From the NCBI GenBank assembly GCA_030068145.1, contig JAPJBO010000398.1:124001-188000 (forward strand): 64,000 nt of DNA, written 5' to 3'. Source of the DNA: Diplonema papillatum. Taxonomy: Eukaryota; Euglenozoa; Diplonemea; Diplonemida; Diplonemidae. Made by a program: the position numbers and the translations under genes. The notes below the pieces were generated by a model that saw nothing but the letters and a program-made list of their open reading frames with translations, ran no database searches and was not told the origin of the DNA. Positions 53,851-63,951 of this stretch are shown one piece after another (positions within the stretch are counted from its first letter, which is position 1; each line of letters starts with the position of its first letter).

Positions 53851-54012
53851 GTCGCTACTCGCCCGCCACCTGAGCCTGGGGGGGGCGAAACAACTGAAAA
53901 ACGGATCTTTCTGTTGAGCCGCTTGCGCCCGACACAAAACCCAGGTCTACCTGAGTTTACTTTAATATCGCCCTCCCAGGGTTCTCCCTACCAAACAGGT
54001 GCTTGTTCTGAA

Positions 54013-54325
54013 CGTAGCAGCCTACCGCCGGTACGCTCGGCGAAAAGGGGAGGTGTCGCAGCTCACCTGGCTGGGTCCGTTCCGGGTGGATCCAGCTGCT
54101 GCCCCGAGGTGCTTATTCCAGAAAGGAGAATTGTGACGTGCGGGTTTCTGATCTTGGACAGTCTACGGCTCGCATAGTGATTCAAAGATCCTACAGCACA
54201 GTACACAGTGATTCTGGGTCTTGGGGGTCCTTGGCACCTACAAATACTGGAAAACCCCACCCGCGTTCCTCGGCCCATACACAGAAACCCACATACCAAT
54301 GAGTCCAGATTTGACATCTGGATCC
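54013..54325. other. Intergenic, no feature recognised
   Basis: No exon or clear repeat was seen between duplicated segment D and repeat B. Confidence 0.35.
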
Positions 54326-54412
54326 GAATCACGTAAAAAACGCGTTTTTGCCTAGAGGCTTTACGTGTTATTCTGCAGATGCTTTGAGCTATATTTTGTG
54401 TCTAGGTCGTTC
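54326..54412 (+). repeat. Dispersed repeat family B, copy 3
   Basis: Contains CGTTTTTGCCTAGAGGCTTT, CTGCAGATGCTTTGAGCT and TTTTGTGTCTA, as at 12665-12775. It is followed by an AG-rich tract ending GACGAGCTAGAGTGC (54452-54486), like the start of the LINE-B tail at 14075. Confidence 0.65.
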
Positions 54413-54486
54413 TAATATACGGGCAACCAAGTTAAATCGCCCGGCAGAATAACGAGAGGGAGAGAGAGAGAGACGAGCTAGAGTGC

Positions 54487-55029
54487 TGGGATCAAAAAAT
54501 ACAGGCGAGTTTGCAGATTCTTCACGATAACTACTCGAAAGATCCTTTTCCACCTGCCACCCAACTTTTCTGCACTCTCGTTTGCTACTTTTTCGCACTG
54601 CTGACCTTTTGGGGTTTCTAGTAAGCTGTCGACCATTTAGGGAATGAAGGGACAAAGGTGATACTGAAGACGTTTTCAGCTGTGAGAAGTAGAGGCCACA
54701 GCTGCGAAAGGACAAGCAAAAGCAAGAAAGTGTGCCATTGAGAGTAAGAACGGGGGTCATTTGCTTCACGTGGCACGCTGTCTTCCTTTCACGTGTCATG
54801 TTGCAGTTGTGCTCTTTATTTCTCCGCGAGATTCAGTGCGGTACCCGTTCTCATGCTCGAAATTACAGATGATGTCTTCTTCTCTTGGCAGCAGCTCGTA
54901 CACAGTGCTGCCCTTTGGTCGTTTCGATCTTGTGGTGCTTCCAGCAATCGTGAGGGGGATCATGACTGGGTCAGCCAAGCTTCGTTCCCGCAGTTCTTTC
55001 CGCTCGTGCTCGATGGCTTTCACGTTGCG
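54487..55029. other. Intergenic, no feature recognised
   Basis: No supported exon or repeat. A short minus-strand open frame here lacks recognisable features. Confidence 0.35.
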
Positions 55030-55120
55030 ACCCATAACACCGTCTTGGATGGCAGGTTCAAACCGGGTTTGAGGCTGTGGCCATGGCCACAGCCTGGGCG
55101 GAAGCCATCCAGCTCCCTGT
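55030..55120 (-). pseudogene. Fragment of a third IFI6/ISG12-like gene
   Basis: Encodes only the last segment, GSWMASAQAVAMATASNPV, ending at the same CCGGTTTGA as the intact copy at 55606. The shared stretch continues past the stop (ACACCGTCTTGGAT). Upstream coding sequence is unrelated. Confidence 0.75.
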
Positions 55121-55605
55121 TGCCTCGAGTACACCCGTGACCTGGCAAAAGTCTTCGTATCTTCCTTGGCACTTCTGAAAGTGCTCGGCTCTGCTCCCCG
55201 CGCTTGAACATCTTTCTTTGGCTTTGGCCTCCGCTCTACCCTGGTGCCAGTGCAACAGAAAAGTTGGGTGGTGCGGTGGAAAACCTATCTCATTCACTCG
55301 AAAAAGGTAGTTTTCTACACTCGTAGTTTTCCAGTGTGCCACTCGTAGCTATTGTAGAGAGCAAACTTGTTTCCACCTGAAAAAAACAACGTTGGCAGTG
55401 TTCTTCTCGTGAATGCTAACAGGGGCGCACAAAGAGAAGAAAAGGGAGAGTCTTTTAGAACATATGAAAAGAGGGTCCTACCCGGGTGGTTCAGCTTCAC
55501 TGTGGCTGGCATAGGTTCGCGAGGTTGGCCACTTCCCACACACAACCAGACGTCATCAGCTCGCCCCGCCACCAACCGCGTGCGACCCCTAACACCGTCT
55601 TGGAT

Positions 55606-55830
55606 TCAAACCGGGTTCGAGGCTGTGGCCATGGCCACCGCCTGGGCGGAAGCCATCCAGCTCCCGGTGCTTATGGCACCAGCTGCCAGCCCTGCTTGCG
55701 TTCCTGCAAATGCCCCACCCGCAACCGGGCCAACCGCCGACAGCCCAATCATGCCCAGCACTGCTGGACTTCCTACTGTTACACCCACCACGCAGACGGC
55801 GCCAGTGACAATAGCTCCAAAAAAGCCCAT
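55606..55830 (-). CDS. IFI6/ISG12-like small membrane protein, copy 1
   Basis: Single-exon, 74 aa, ATG at 55830. Almost wholly hydrophobic and Gly/Ala-rich, with two membrane helices split by short loops: MGFFGAIVTGAVCVVGV, then SPAVLGMIGLSAVGPVAGGAFAG, and QAGLAAGAISTGSWMASAQAVAM. The P-x-VL-x3-G-x-SA-x-G...AG run and the GS-x-MA-x-AQ block match the core of the interferon-inducible IFI6/IFI27 (ISG12) family, which occurs in animals and various protists. Animal members sit in mitochondrial or ER membranes and modulate cell death and virus replication; function here is unknown. It is paired with a close copy at 57243-57467, and a conserved block upstream of both may be the promoter. Confidence 0.78.
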   Translation of the reverse strand: MGFFGAIVTGAVCVVGVTVGSPAVLGMIGLSAVGPVAGGAFAGTQAGLAAGAISTGSWMASAQAVAMATASNPV

Positions 55831-55934
55831 TGTTTTATGTAAGGAAGGGGTGTTAAGTGTTTCTGCGTGTTGAAATGTGTTTTCGGTTCAAGAAGTCTTT
55901 TTCATTTTTTGAGGTGCAGCTGACACGGAGCGGT

Positions 55935-56045
55935 GGTGCGTTTGCTTCACGTGAGGATGCGCCAAGTTTTTGCTAATGCAAGGAGACCAGGTACGTCGTC
56001 GGCCCCGATTGGCCGAGTCCTATTCCAAGACTAGCGCTACCTCAC
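55935..56045 (-). promoter_or_regulatory. Conserved upstream block of IFI6-like copy 1
   Basis: Shares CGAGGATGCG-type, TTTGCTAATGCAA and GGCCGAGTCCT-TTC-AGACT blocks with 57550-57670, at similar distance from the two start codons. The pairing comes from tandem duplication, but its retention suggests regulatory content. Confidence 0.4.
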
Positions 56046-56319
56046 AACCACGCAGCGACGCTCAGTAAGCCTTCCTGCACAGGCGAAAAAGCCATCCAAT
56101 CACGAAGCGGCAAGTGAAGATAGTCCTATCGTATCGTTGCGTCCGCAATCACGAACTGAAGCTCGCTGATCTGTGGTGCATCAGCAAGCGACGACTGACG
56201 AAGCACGCAGTGAAACGCATTGCTGTGTGTCCTTCTGCCGGGGTTGACCGAGGTGGTGGCAACAACGTGCCTGCTGGCATTGACATGATACTTTGTGCTC
56301 ATCACCGACGCGAGCTTCA

Positions 56320-56510
56320 GAGCATATGGTGAATGGAAAGACGCATGCAAGTAGTGAAAAACGAACGAGTCCAAAGCAAAGTCTCATGTGCCTCAGGAGG
56401 AGGGAGCAATCGCCTTCCACGTCAAGCTCTTCTTCTCTCTGAAAAACAGGAACACCTTGGTTGCCAGTCCTGAACGGCAGTGCAAAGTGTCTTTAGGAAG
56501 GAAACGCCTA
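56320..56510 (-). repeat. Dispersed repeat C, copy 2
   Basis: Reverse complement matches 51150-51345. Confidence 0.75.
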
Positions 56511-56511
56511 C

Positions 56512-57000
56512 CGCCGCGACGCTAACACGCAACAACAGGAGGAGAGTATTCACGTGAATCGTGTTCACAAAACTCAGAGTTAGAGACGCGGTTCCGGTGA
56601 TATCTCCGGAGAGTCATGTCCCATCAGCGAGCGCCACGGCGATGGATCGCGTCGGGTGGATTTGAGGCCATTCTCGGTATGGCCGGAGAGGTCCAGCCTC
56701 CCCTGACCAAGTGTCTACCAGCTGGTGGTCCGCATTGAGGGCTATGCTGCCCAGCTGAGCTCTCAGAAAAGTAGAACAAGCGCCCACACACACACACATG
56801 TGGACATCAGGGATACTCGGAGGGGCCGCCCGGTGCCTATTTCGACGGAAGTTGGGGGGGAAGAAGCAGTATACAACTGCAAACACGGAACTCCGTTTGT
56901 TGAGTGCTTACGCTCGGCGCTGAACCCGGGTCTACCTGAGTAGGCCTTCGTTCACGAAAGGTATTTGCAACTGGCGCCCTCTTCAAGTACTCCCTAGAAA
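56512..57000 (+). repeat. Duplicated segment D, copy 2
   Basis: Matches 52255-54010 in block order but without the MITE and the 132-bp satellite. Confidence 0.75.
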
Positions 57001-57029
57001 GCAGGTGCAAAAAGAGAAAAACAAGAGAA

Positions 57030-57160
57030 CGGAGAGAAAGCGAGTTGTGCAAGGACCCTCTCTCCGGGGAGTTTCTGGTCTCCTCACTTATCTTCGTGCT
57101 GCTACGGCGGGCGTAAGTAGCTCCGGAGGCGCGCTGCAGGTTGCGGCTCTGCTATGAGAA
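57030..57160 (-). mobile_element. LINE-B 3' tail fragment
   Basis: Plus-strand sequence AAGGACCCTCTCTCCGGGGA ... GCTACGGCGGGCGTAAGTAG corresponds to the LINE-B 3' UTR and ORF end at 14085-14165. Only the tail is present, as expected of severe 5' truncation. Confidence 0.6.
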
Positions 57161-57242
57161 CATACGGACAACTTTTCTGCTCATCATTTTCGGCAGAGGC
57201 AGAACCGCGGGCGACTGATCGCATCCTCGTCACTGCATCATC

Positions 57243-57467
57243 TCAAACCGGGGTAGCTACTCCTGCCATGGCCACAGCTTGTGCCGCGGCCATCCAGGTG
57301 CCTGAGTGAATCGCTCCCGCAGCCAGCCCTGCTTGCGTGGCCGCAAAGGCACCTCCGGCCACGGGGCCGACTGCCGACAATCCAATCAACCCCAGCACCG
57401 CTGGGCTTCCGAGCGTCACGCCTACAACGCAAACTGCGGCAGTGACGGCGGCCCCCAGGATGCCCAT
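57243..57467 (-). CDS. IFI6/ISG12-like small membrane protein, copy 2
   Basis: Single-exon, 74 aa, ATG at 57467. About 80% identical to copy 1: MGILGAAVTAAVCVVGVTLG, SPAVLGLIGLSAVGPVAGG, AATQAGLAAGAIHSGTWMAA, AQAVAMAGVATPV. Changes are mostly conservative hydrophobic swaps, which suggests selection on the membrane protein rather than drift. It ends with the same CCGGTTTGA as copy 1. Genes and flanks form a tandem duplication with a period of about 1.64 kb; duplicated segment D and a LINE-B tail now lie between the two genes. Confidence 0.78.
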   Translation of the reverse strand: MGILGAAVTAAVCVVGVTLGSPAVLGLIGLSAVGPVAGGAFAATQAGLAAGAIHSGTWMAAAQAVAMAGVATPV

Positions 57468-57549
57468 TGTTTCAGGAAGAGTGTAAGTGTTTCTGTGTTG
57501 CGTGTTGAAATGTGTTCGAGTACAGGGGTTGTCAGTTTTGAGTCCAGCC

Positions 57550-57670
57550 GACGCGTGGTTCGCCTCAGCCGAGGATGCGTGAAGATTTCGCTAATGCAAT
57601 GGCCTGATACTAGCTAGCTTTTTCTCTCGCTGTGCATCTGAACCCGATTCGCCGAGTCCTGTTTCGAGAC
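57550..57670 (-). promoter_or_regulatory. Conserved upstream block of IFI6-like copy 2
   Basis: Counterpart of 55935-56045 (GAGGATGCGTGAAG, GCTAATGCAA, CGCCGAGTCCTGTTTCGAGACT). Confidence 0.4.
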
Positions 57671-57869
57671 TCATCTTAACTCTGGATCACGTAGCGAAGT
57701 TCAGCTAGCCTGGTAACTGCCGAACTTGAACCGGGATTTGGATGTGTTGCTGCGTCCTCGATCACGAATTGAAAGTTCACTGAACCTCGTTGGTGCATCA
57801 AGAATCCGAATTCGATCTTCGTCCCATCTCGAGCTATCGAGGATTGAGGCTTATTGACGTGGTGACATT

Positions 57870-60000
57870 CAGGCCGAGTGCATCTGATCTCGTGAGGCAG
57901 AACTGCAGAACTTTCGCCAATCTCGTCGCTTCGAGGGTGCTGCAAGAGAGAGCCGGCGAGGGTAGAAAAAAAGGATCGAGACGAGGAATAAACGGGGAAT
58001 TCACCTTTCAGTCATCATGTGGTCTCTGCTTACAATTTGTGGGAGTGTCCTCCGTGCTGTGCTTTACCGAGTTTCGCAAGGTTGTGGGGTTTTGGAAAGG
58101 CACGTTGAATCGAGGGCTGACGAAGAGGACCCGTGAGTCCGATGATTGCAACACTTTATGACTGCTACGTAAAGCCGCGTCATGAACTTGCGTTGCTGAG
58201 CTTTCGATGCAGTGATCGCCTGTTCCAGAAGGGTTGTGTGCTGACGGCCACCTTGAAAACTGTTGCTAAGCACAGACCAGATCGCCCCCCCGATAGGTTG
58301 TCCTGTATATCGTTTGAAGCCAAAACGTGCAATTACCCTGCAGGGATCTACATGGCATTTGTTTGCTAAAAATTTGCAAAACCCCCGGCAGGCCAGCACG
58401 ATCTTCGGATGTAAGATGAAGGTGCGCGGAAAAGGTTTGAACGTCTTTGCGCCCCTGCCAGTGCAGTAAAAGAGCGGGGTCATCTCTATTCCTCGCATCG
58501 CATTGCCTGCCGCTATCTTTCACGGTCTATGCATGTGAGGATTGCAGAACCCAGCTTGGAATTCAAGTTTATCGGTTCCTTCTGTTCTTTTAGGTTAGAA
58601 TCCTGGGTGGGCGCTCAAGCTTTGCATCAGCTATGTAGATCCTCTGCTGAATGTTCTGCTGCACTCCGCAGTAGTGCTGCTTTGCACAACATATCAGTGT
58701 GACCTGCTGTACCTCGTATCCTTTGCCGTACGAACACTGACACACGCTTCTTTCGCGATCCTCTCACGGCATTCAACTTGCTCACGAGCCATCCCGAGGA
58801 CGCAGAGACTCTTCTTCTTCCTGTTTTGTCTCTCTCGCTTTCTTCGTTTTAGTTTTTCCTTTGTTTGTTTCGATCGTTGTCTTCTTTTCCGAGAGCCGGA
58901 GGGATTCGGAATGAACTTGTACTGTAGTGCGTCAGATCTGCCTAGTTCGCTGTTCGCAACACTTGTGTGGTTTGTGGCACAAGCAGGGAGAAACAGTGAG
59001 GTATCTGTGCTGTCTCATGTACAGTGGCCATCATGGCATGCGACATCGTTTCGGGTAATCGAGTCAAGATTCTTGAACCCACTGCACCTGGTCCAGTGCA
59101 GGGAGAGAAGTCTGACGCACCAATGCAAGCAAAGACACCCCTACGAAGGGGCTACCGACCGTACTCGTTTGTTCAAAGAGGGATGGGAGGGGGGCGAGGG
59201 AGGGGGAGCTGCCTTGCGGATGACTACACTACTACCTGCGATCATCGGTGTCCATGCCTGCCACCCAATGATAACTCCCCTGCAATCGGGTTTCATCACC
59301 TCGACCTGGCGGTCACTAGGATGCTGCCCTGATCCCTGGGCGTTCTCTTCATTGTTTCTGCAACAAATTCATAGGGCAGCAGCCGGGCAGTGTAGGTCTG
59401 GCGCACGACCCCTGCAGCGAGTCCAAGGGTGGCGGGGAAAGCCTGCTACGCAGCGCGCAAAGCTCGAGTCCGAATTATCACGGATTTTCCGAGGGAATCT
59501 GCGAGGCTTGACGAATCTACATACAGGGTGTCTGTTCTTCGGGGTAAACATTTTGTTTTCCACAACCCCATCCGCTCTTCCTATGACTGGCCTCCCCGGG
59601 CACGGGTTCAGCGCAAGTGCCAACCCGGGGTTGTTGATGCGTCGACAAGGGTAGAGAGGAGTACCAAAGCCCCAGGTCTGGACTGCGAGGGGTGCCTCTG
59701 TGTCCCGCGGCCCAAGCCACGGACAGCAGGCGCTAACAGAGAACTTATTCCCCAACCTACCAACCTTTTGGAACCTCAGAAACGAGACTGGCCTTACAAG
59801 AACGACAGAGAGACGAACGAGAGTCGCCGCGTCCCGAGCAGGTGTTCTTAGCCTTCCGGATACCGGTGACGGTTTACCTAGTAGCTTGGCATCCGGAAAC
59901 TACTACCGCTAGCTAAAAAGCTCACGTCCTCTGTCGACACCCCACTCCAAGAGACTGCTCTCGACGCCAGCTGCGCCTCCGAGAATCTTACAACATCACA
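57870..60000. other. Intergenic, no gene recognised
   Basis: A 326-codon open frame at 58674-59654 (plus) shows no domain, has compositionally uneven segments and crosses sequence of ordinary base composition, so I do not call it a gene. Confidence 0.4.
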
Positions 60001-60134
60001 CGGTGGAGCCCGGCATCGGATCGAACGAAAGCTGGAGTTAAACAGCAGGTGCAACACCCTTTTCGGGTGTGGCACCTGCTGTTGTGGCTCGGCACCCCCA
60101 TTTCAACTCCAGCTTCTGAGGCTGGACTCCACCG
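60001..60134. repeat. Foldback hairpin element
   Basis: Long imperfect palindrome. Outer arm CGGTGGAG/CTCCACCG, middle arm AAGCTGGAGTT/AACTCCAGCTT, inner arm ACAGCAGGTGC-x-ACACCC around a TTTTC loop. Related arm sequences occur near 10126 and 19305. It may be a foldback-type mobile element, or a source of hairpin RNA. Confidence 0.65.
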
Positions 60135-60591
60135 TTGTTATCACTCGAGCACGCCTTTGGCACAATCCCGTGAGTACTCATCATCATCATCCGAAATTGC
60201 ACAACTCGTGGTTGAGAGGGCTTGTAGCGTTCTAAACAAAGGGATAGGGTTGCGAGAGGAGCGGACTTGTGCTGTTGCTGTGCAGGGAAAATAAGATGGG
60301 GCGGGGGAAGCCGGGGAGGAGATTGAAGCTTTTGCCCTCACGGACGGCGGAGCAGACTGCATAGCATACCGAGCCAGTTGACGTCTCGTGCGGCAGTGCG
60401 ACACGACAATGGGTCAACGTTTTTGGCTGCTGTTGGTAGATCGGAGAACCATTCGGGGCTCAATCAGAGGTTTCTTGCTCGGCTAGCCCGACTTTTGGGA
60501 TTCAGGTGGGCGAGCTCAGCGTGCGTAGAATGTGAAGCAACATTTGCGACCCGTTTTGCGTGTTCGCAGACCGGGAGATCCGTTGTGCGAA

Positions 60592-60890
60592 AAGGCGCCT
60601 AAACCACCACTACTCCGTCTCTGCATGCAGAGGCTCTAGCCTTAGAAACTAGTTGCCAGGCCACCTCAGACCTGGTAGTCTGCTTCGGGAAGGCGCCTAA
60701 AACCACCACTACTCCGTTTATCTGCATGCAGAGGCTCTAGCCTCAGAAACTAAGTGCCAGGCCGCCTCGGACCTGGTACCTGCTTCGGGAAGGCGCCTAA
60801 ACCACCGCTACTCCGTTTATCTGCATGCAAATGCTCCAGCCTTAGAAACTAGTTGCCAGGCCGCCTCAGACCTGGTACCTGCTTTGGGTT
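60592..60890. repeat. Three tandem units of about 100 bp
   Basis: Units start AAGGCGCCTAAA at 60592, 60691 and 60791, and each ends GACCTGGTA-x-CTGCTT-GGG. Confidence 0.9.
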
Positions 60891-61997
60891 CACGGTCTAG
60901 ACCCGCCAGCTTCACTAAAACTTCTCCGTTGCGCAATTGCATCCGTGCGTCCGTAAGGGTAAATGCCTTCTGCCGTGAAATGGAACGCGCGCGTTGGTGT
61001 GGTGCTCGCACTGATGATGAGCACCCTTGACGGGTGAGCAGCGACAAGGAAAGGGCGGTCAAAGGGCGGCATCGTCGGAAACCTCGAAGAAAGCTTCTTT
61101 TTGGGCGATCTCCTTGAAAGATGTCCAAGCACCGAATGCCGAAATGACCGTCTGACTGGGAAGCTTTTGATTCGAGACCTACCTGCTGTCTGCAACGGTC
61201 AGCCCGCTCTCAGGGCTCCCCTTTCTCTAGAGTATGCTGAGGCTTCGTAGATCGGCTTTCGAGAAAAGGTCGCTCGAACCGCTTATTGCGCGCGAACTCC
61301 TCTTTTTGTGAGTTTTGAGTTGATCCCAGCGTCGAACTTGAGACTTTTAATGAAAAATGCAACAGAAGAAATAAGGGATTCGGGTAGAAAACGTGCCTCA
61401 CAATTGCGCAGACTTCCACGATTGAAAACGGTTAACTTCCCCCGAAGAGCCAGGCGCAGCCCCCGGTTCAACACAAGACAAAGGAGGCGTGTATTCTGCC
61501 GGCATCGTGACAGGTGAGCATGTTGGCATATGTACGTTTGCGGATACGGCCCCCGCGTTTCTGGAAAGTGGCCCTCTCGGTATTGCGAGGTTTCTTGTTC
61601 ACTGTTCTTGCTATTCTTCGCTGTCCTCTCCAGTTCGGTAGTTTTCTCGTTCAGTGAAGCGCGGTACTGGTGGCATGGTTGGTTGCAAAGAAGGAAAAAA
61701 AGGGGCGGGAGAAACAAGCACCGACGCTCGCACAACCACAGCTGATAACGGACAAGCGATGTTGGTGTTGAGACGAGCAAAGTCTTCTTGTGCTTCCGCA
61801 AGATTCGCTCAGTCAGTTGGCCCCGAGAACGTTGTCGTTTTCTTTTAGCGTTTGAACGGCCGTGCCAGAGTTGAAGCGTTTTGAAACGCTAAACTTACTA
61901 TTAAACCTACCTTCAGGGCGCAAGTAAAAACGCTGCGGTTGTCGGTGACGGGCGGCTCTCGTTTCCCCCCTTCATTGCATGCTTGGTACCGTAAGAC
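60891..61997. other. Intergenic, no feature recognised
   Basis: Open frames of 100-170 codons occur but lack domains, composition bias or splice context. No gene is called. Confidence 0.35.
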
Positions 61998-62235
61998 AAC
62001 ATTTCCGGAGCTGGCTTGCACTCGATGAACGAAGCTCAACGACGATCAGCATCAACTGATCAATAATGATGGACATGACAAGGCAAAACAATCTTTCTGC
62101 CTTTCGCGTACGGCGACACAGGGGCAAAACCCGATCTCTTTTTCTGCGGCAGGGTCGTCATGGGGCTTCGCATTATCTGTGCAACCGTCGTTCTCGAAAT
62201 GTTCCCTTCAGTACAACTTGTACTGCTCAAAAAGA
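61998..62235 (+). repeat. Dispersed repeat E, copy 2
   Basis: Matches 51405-51650 in the same orientation. Confidence 0.75.
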
Positions 62236-62434
62236 AAGAAAAACGAAACAAGAATTAGCAGAAAAAAAAAGAATATATGTGTCGTCTTGCCTTTTTTAAC
62301 TGTTTTTCGTTGTCGACAAACCTGTTTCTACTCTCAGCGTCTTTTCGTGCCTTGCAGGGACGGTATTTTTGTGGGTCTTCTTTCGTTCCTGTCGAAAGAA
62401 GAAAAAGGAGGAGGCAAATGCAAAATCTCTGAAG

Positions 62435-62494
62435 GGGGGAGGGGTCAGTGCTGATACTAAGCCTGAGATCCAAAACGAAGTTGCTAACCCTGGG
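62435..62494 (+). repeat. 60-bp direct repeat, left copy
   Basis: Contains GTGCTGATACTAAGCCTGAG and AACGAAGTTGCTAACCCTGG, repeated at 63887-63944 with few changes. The two copies bracket the inverted-repeat element 62491-63831. Confidence 0.85.
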
Positions 62495-63831
62495 TGGGGG
62501 TGGGTACCCCCCCCTACCCCCCCCCCCCCCCCTGGGGCTATGTAGGATGGAAACGTTGGAAACGTTTCCGTTTCCGTTTCCGTTTCCTTCTTTTTGGCGG
62601 TGGATGGAAACGCCGTTTCTTTTCAAAAGAAACGGCTGGTATGCCACTAGTATACTGGCTGAAGGTCCGACCGGAAACGTGTTCCGAACGGCGGACCCCG
62701 CAATCCAGTGGGAAACCATGGACAAGGAGGCTTTGAAAAGAGGGAGGAAATAGGCATAAGAGTTGCGACCGCGTGGAGCAGACGCAACCACACGCATCCG
62801 GTTATGATGACTTTGAGGTCTGCAGCTCTTTATACCAATGGCTGTTGTGGCGACGATGCTCTGTTATGCGAGGCCGTTGGCCAACACGCTGAAGACGATC
62901 GGGAAAGCAAATCCGCTTCCAATATTAGACTCTACAGATACGATCGTTCAGCGCCACAGGCTACAAGACCGGGGGTTTTCGGCGGCGTAAGACAAAGAGG
63001 GAGTGCAATCAGCATCAGGAGGTGAGAAGGGCACACGTATGCCGGGGCAATGTTGAACCCGCCAGAAAAGCGATGGCCACGCAGTAACGTGTGCGCTAAA
63101 CATCGCTTGCCACAGTGCACCTTGCATACGACGACGGGTGGCAACTGTCACCGGAAGAGGCGCCATCGGCGGTGCTGTCGGAGCATAGACAACGACGGCA
63201 GGAAGAACCACCAACAATGCAGAAGAGGACGGCAGATTCAAAAAGCCCCACTCACATGAGAACGTGGGTTGGAAGCAGCAGAATACGAAGTGGTAGGCAC
63301 AGAAGAGTGGAATCTGGTGTCAGAAAGCATCCACATGTGACGACATTCTGCATCATTCAGTAGCTTGTGGTTACCTATTTGCTCGTGCCAGATCGCCGAC
63401 GAAAGAAAGCGGTGAGCACCAGCGACTGCTCTGCACAAACGAGACCGCGACGACACACAAGAAGGGGCCGAGCCAAGTCGAAGAACAGCCCAGGAAGGGC
63501 CCTGAAGAGTCAGAGAGCCCGCCAGAAGACGGAGGAAGAGAAGTGCCCGCTGGTAGATCAAAAGAAGAAGGTGATCCCGCCCTCTGAAAGGAAAGCCAAA
63601 ATTTGGCTGGAAACGGACACCCGACGGACACACAGAAGGACCCGCGAAGTGGTATCCTATAGGACCCCTCAGCACGAGGAGCCTTCCGGCGTTTCTTTTA
63701 AAAGAAACGGAAACGTTTCCGTTTCCGTTTCCGTTTCCTTATTTCGAAAAAACTAAAAGAAACGGCGTTTCCATCCAACTTAGCCCTGGGGGGGGGGGGG
63801 GTTTAGGGGGGGGGGGTACCCACCCACCCCT
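62491..63831. mobile_element. 1.3-kb element with long inverted ends (G/C tracts and TTTCCG repeats)
   Basis: The left end (GGTGGGTACC, C-run, GGGCTA-GT-GGATGGAAACG, TTTCCG tandem, AAAAGAAACGGC) recurs inverted at 63685-63831. The arms are about 150 bp and imperfect. The interior (about 62660-63680) has no recognisable transposase; open frames there are short. It is probably a non-autonomous DNA transposon. Confidence 0.6.
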
Positions 63832-63886
63832 CGTTGCCGTCCGGCTGACAACGATGCCGAGTTTAGGGGCCTTAGCATCAGCACTG

Positions 63887-63944
63887 GGAGGGGTCGGTGC
63901 TGATACTAAGCCTGAGACCCAAAACGAAGTTGCTAACCCTGGGA
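63887..63944 (+). repeat. 60-bp direct repeat, right copy
   Basis: Matches 62435-62494. Immediately upstream, CTTAGCATCAGCAC pairs with GTGCTGATACTAAG to form a hairpin. Confidence 0.85.
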
Positions 63945-63951
63945 GGGGGAT

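Larger units (their letters stand above)
52255..54010 (+). repeat. Duplicated segment D, copy 1, expanded by a MITE and a satellite
   Basis: Blocks shared in order with 56512-57000: CGCCGCGACGCTAA, AGAGATGCGG, GGCCGGAGAGGTCC, ACACACACACAT, CTCGG-GG...CGGTGCC, ATTTCGACGGA-like, GGTCTACCTGAGT, AGGTGC. Copy 1 carries extra sequence at 52543-52690 and 53042-53850 that copy 2 lacks. Confidence 0.75.

Noticed and set aside
52979-53917. Open frames of 266 and 299 codons over the 132-bp array
   Set aside because: The period is divisible by three, so openness is automatic. There is no start context or domain.
58674-59654. 326-codon plus-strand open frame with hydrophobic and Phe-rich parts
   Set aside because: No domain, no compositional sign of coding and no splice or start context.
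61283-61801. 172-codon minus-strand open frame
   Set aside because: No recognisable features; length is within chance for this composition.
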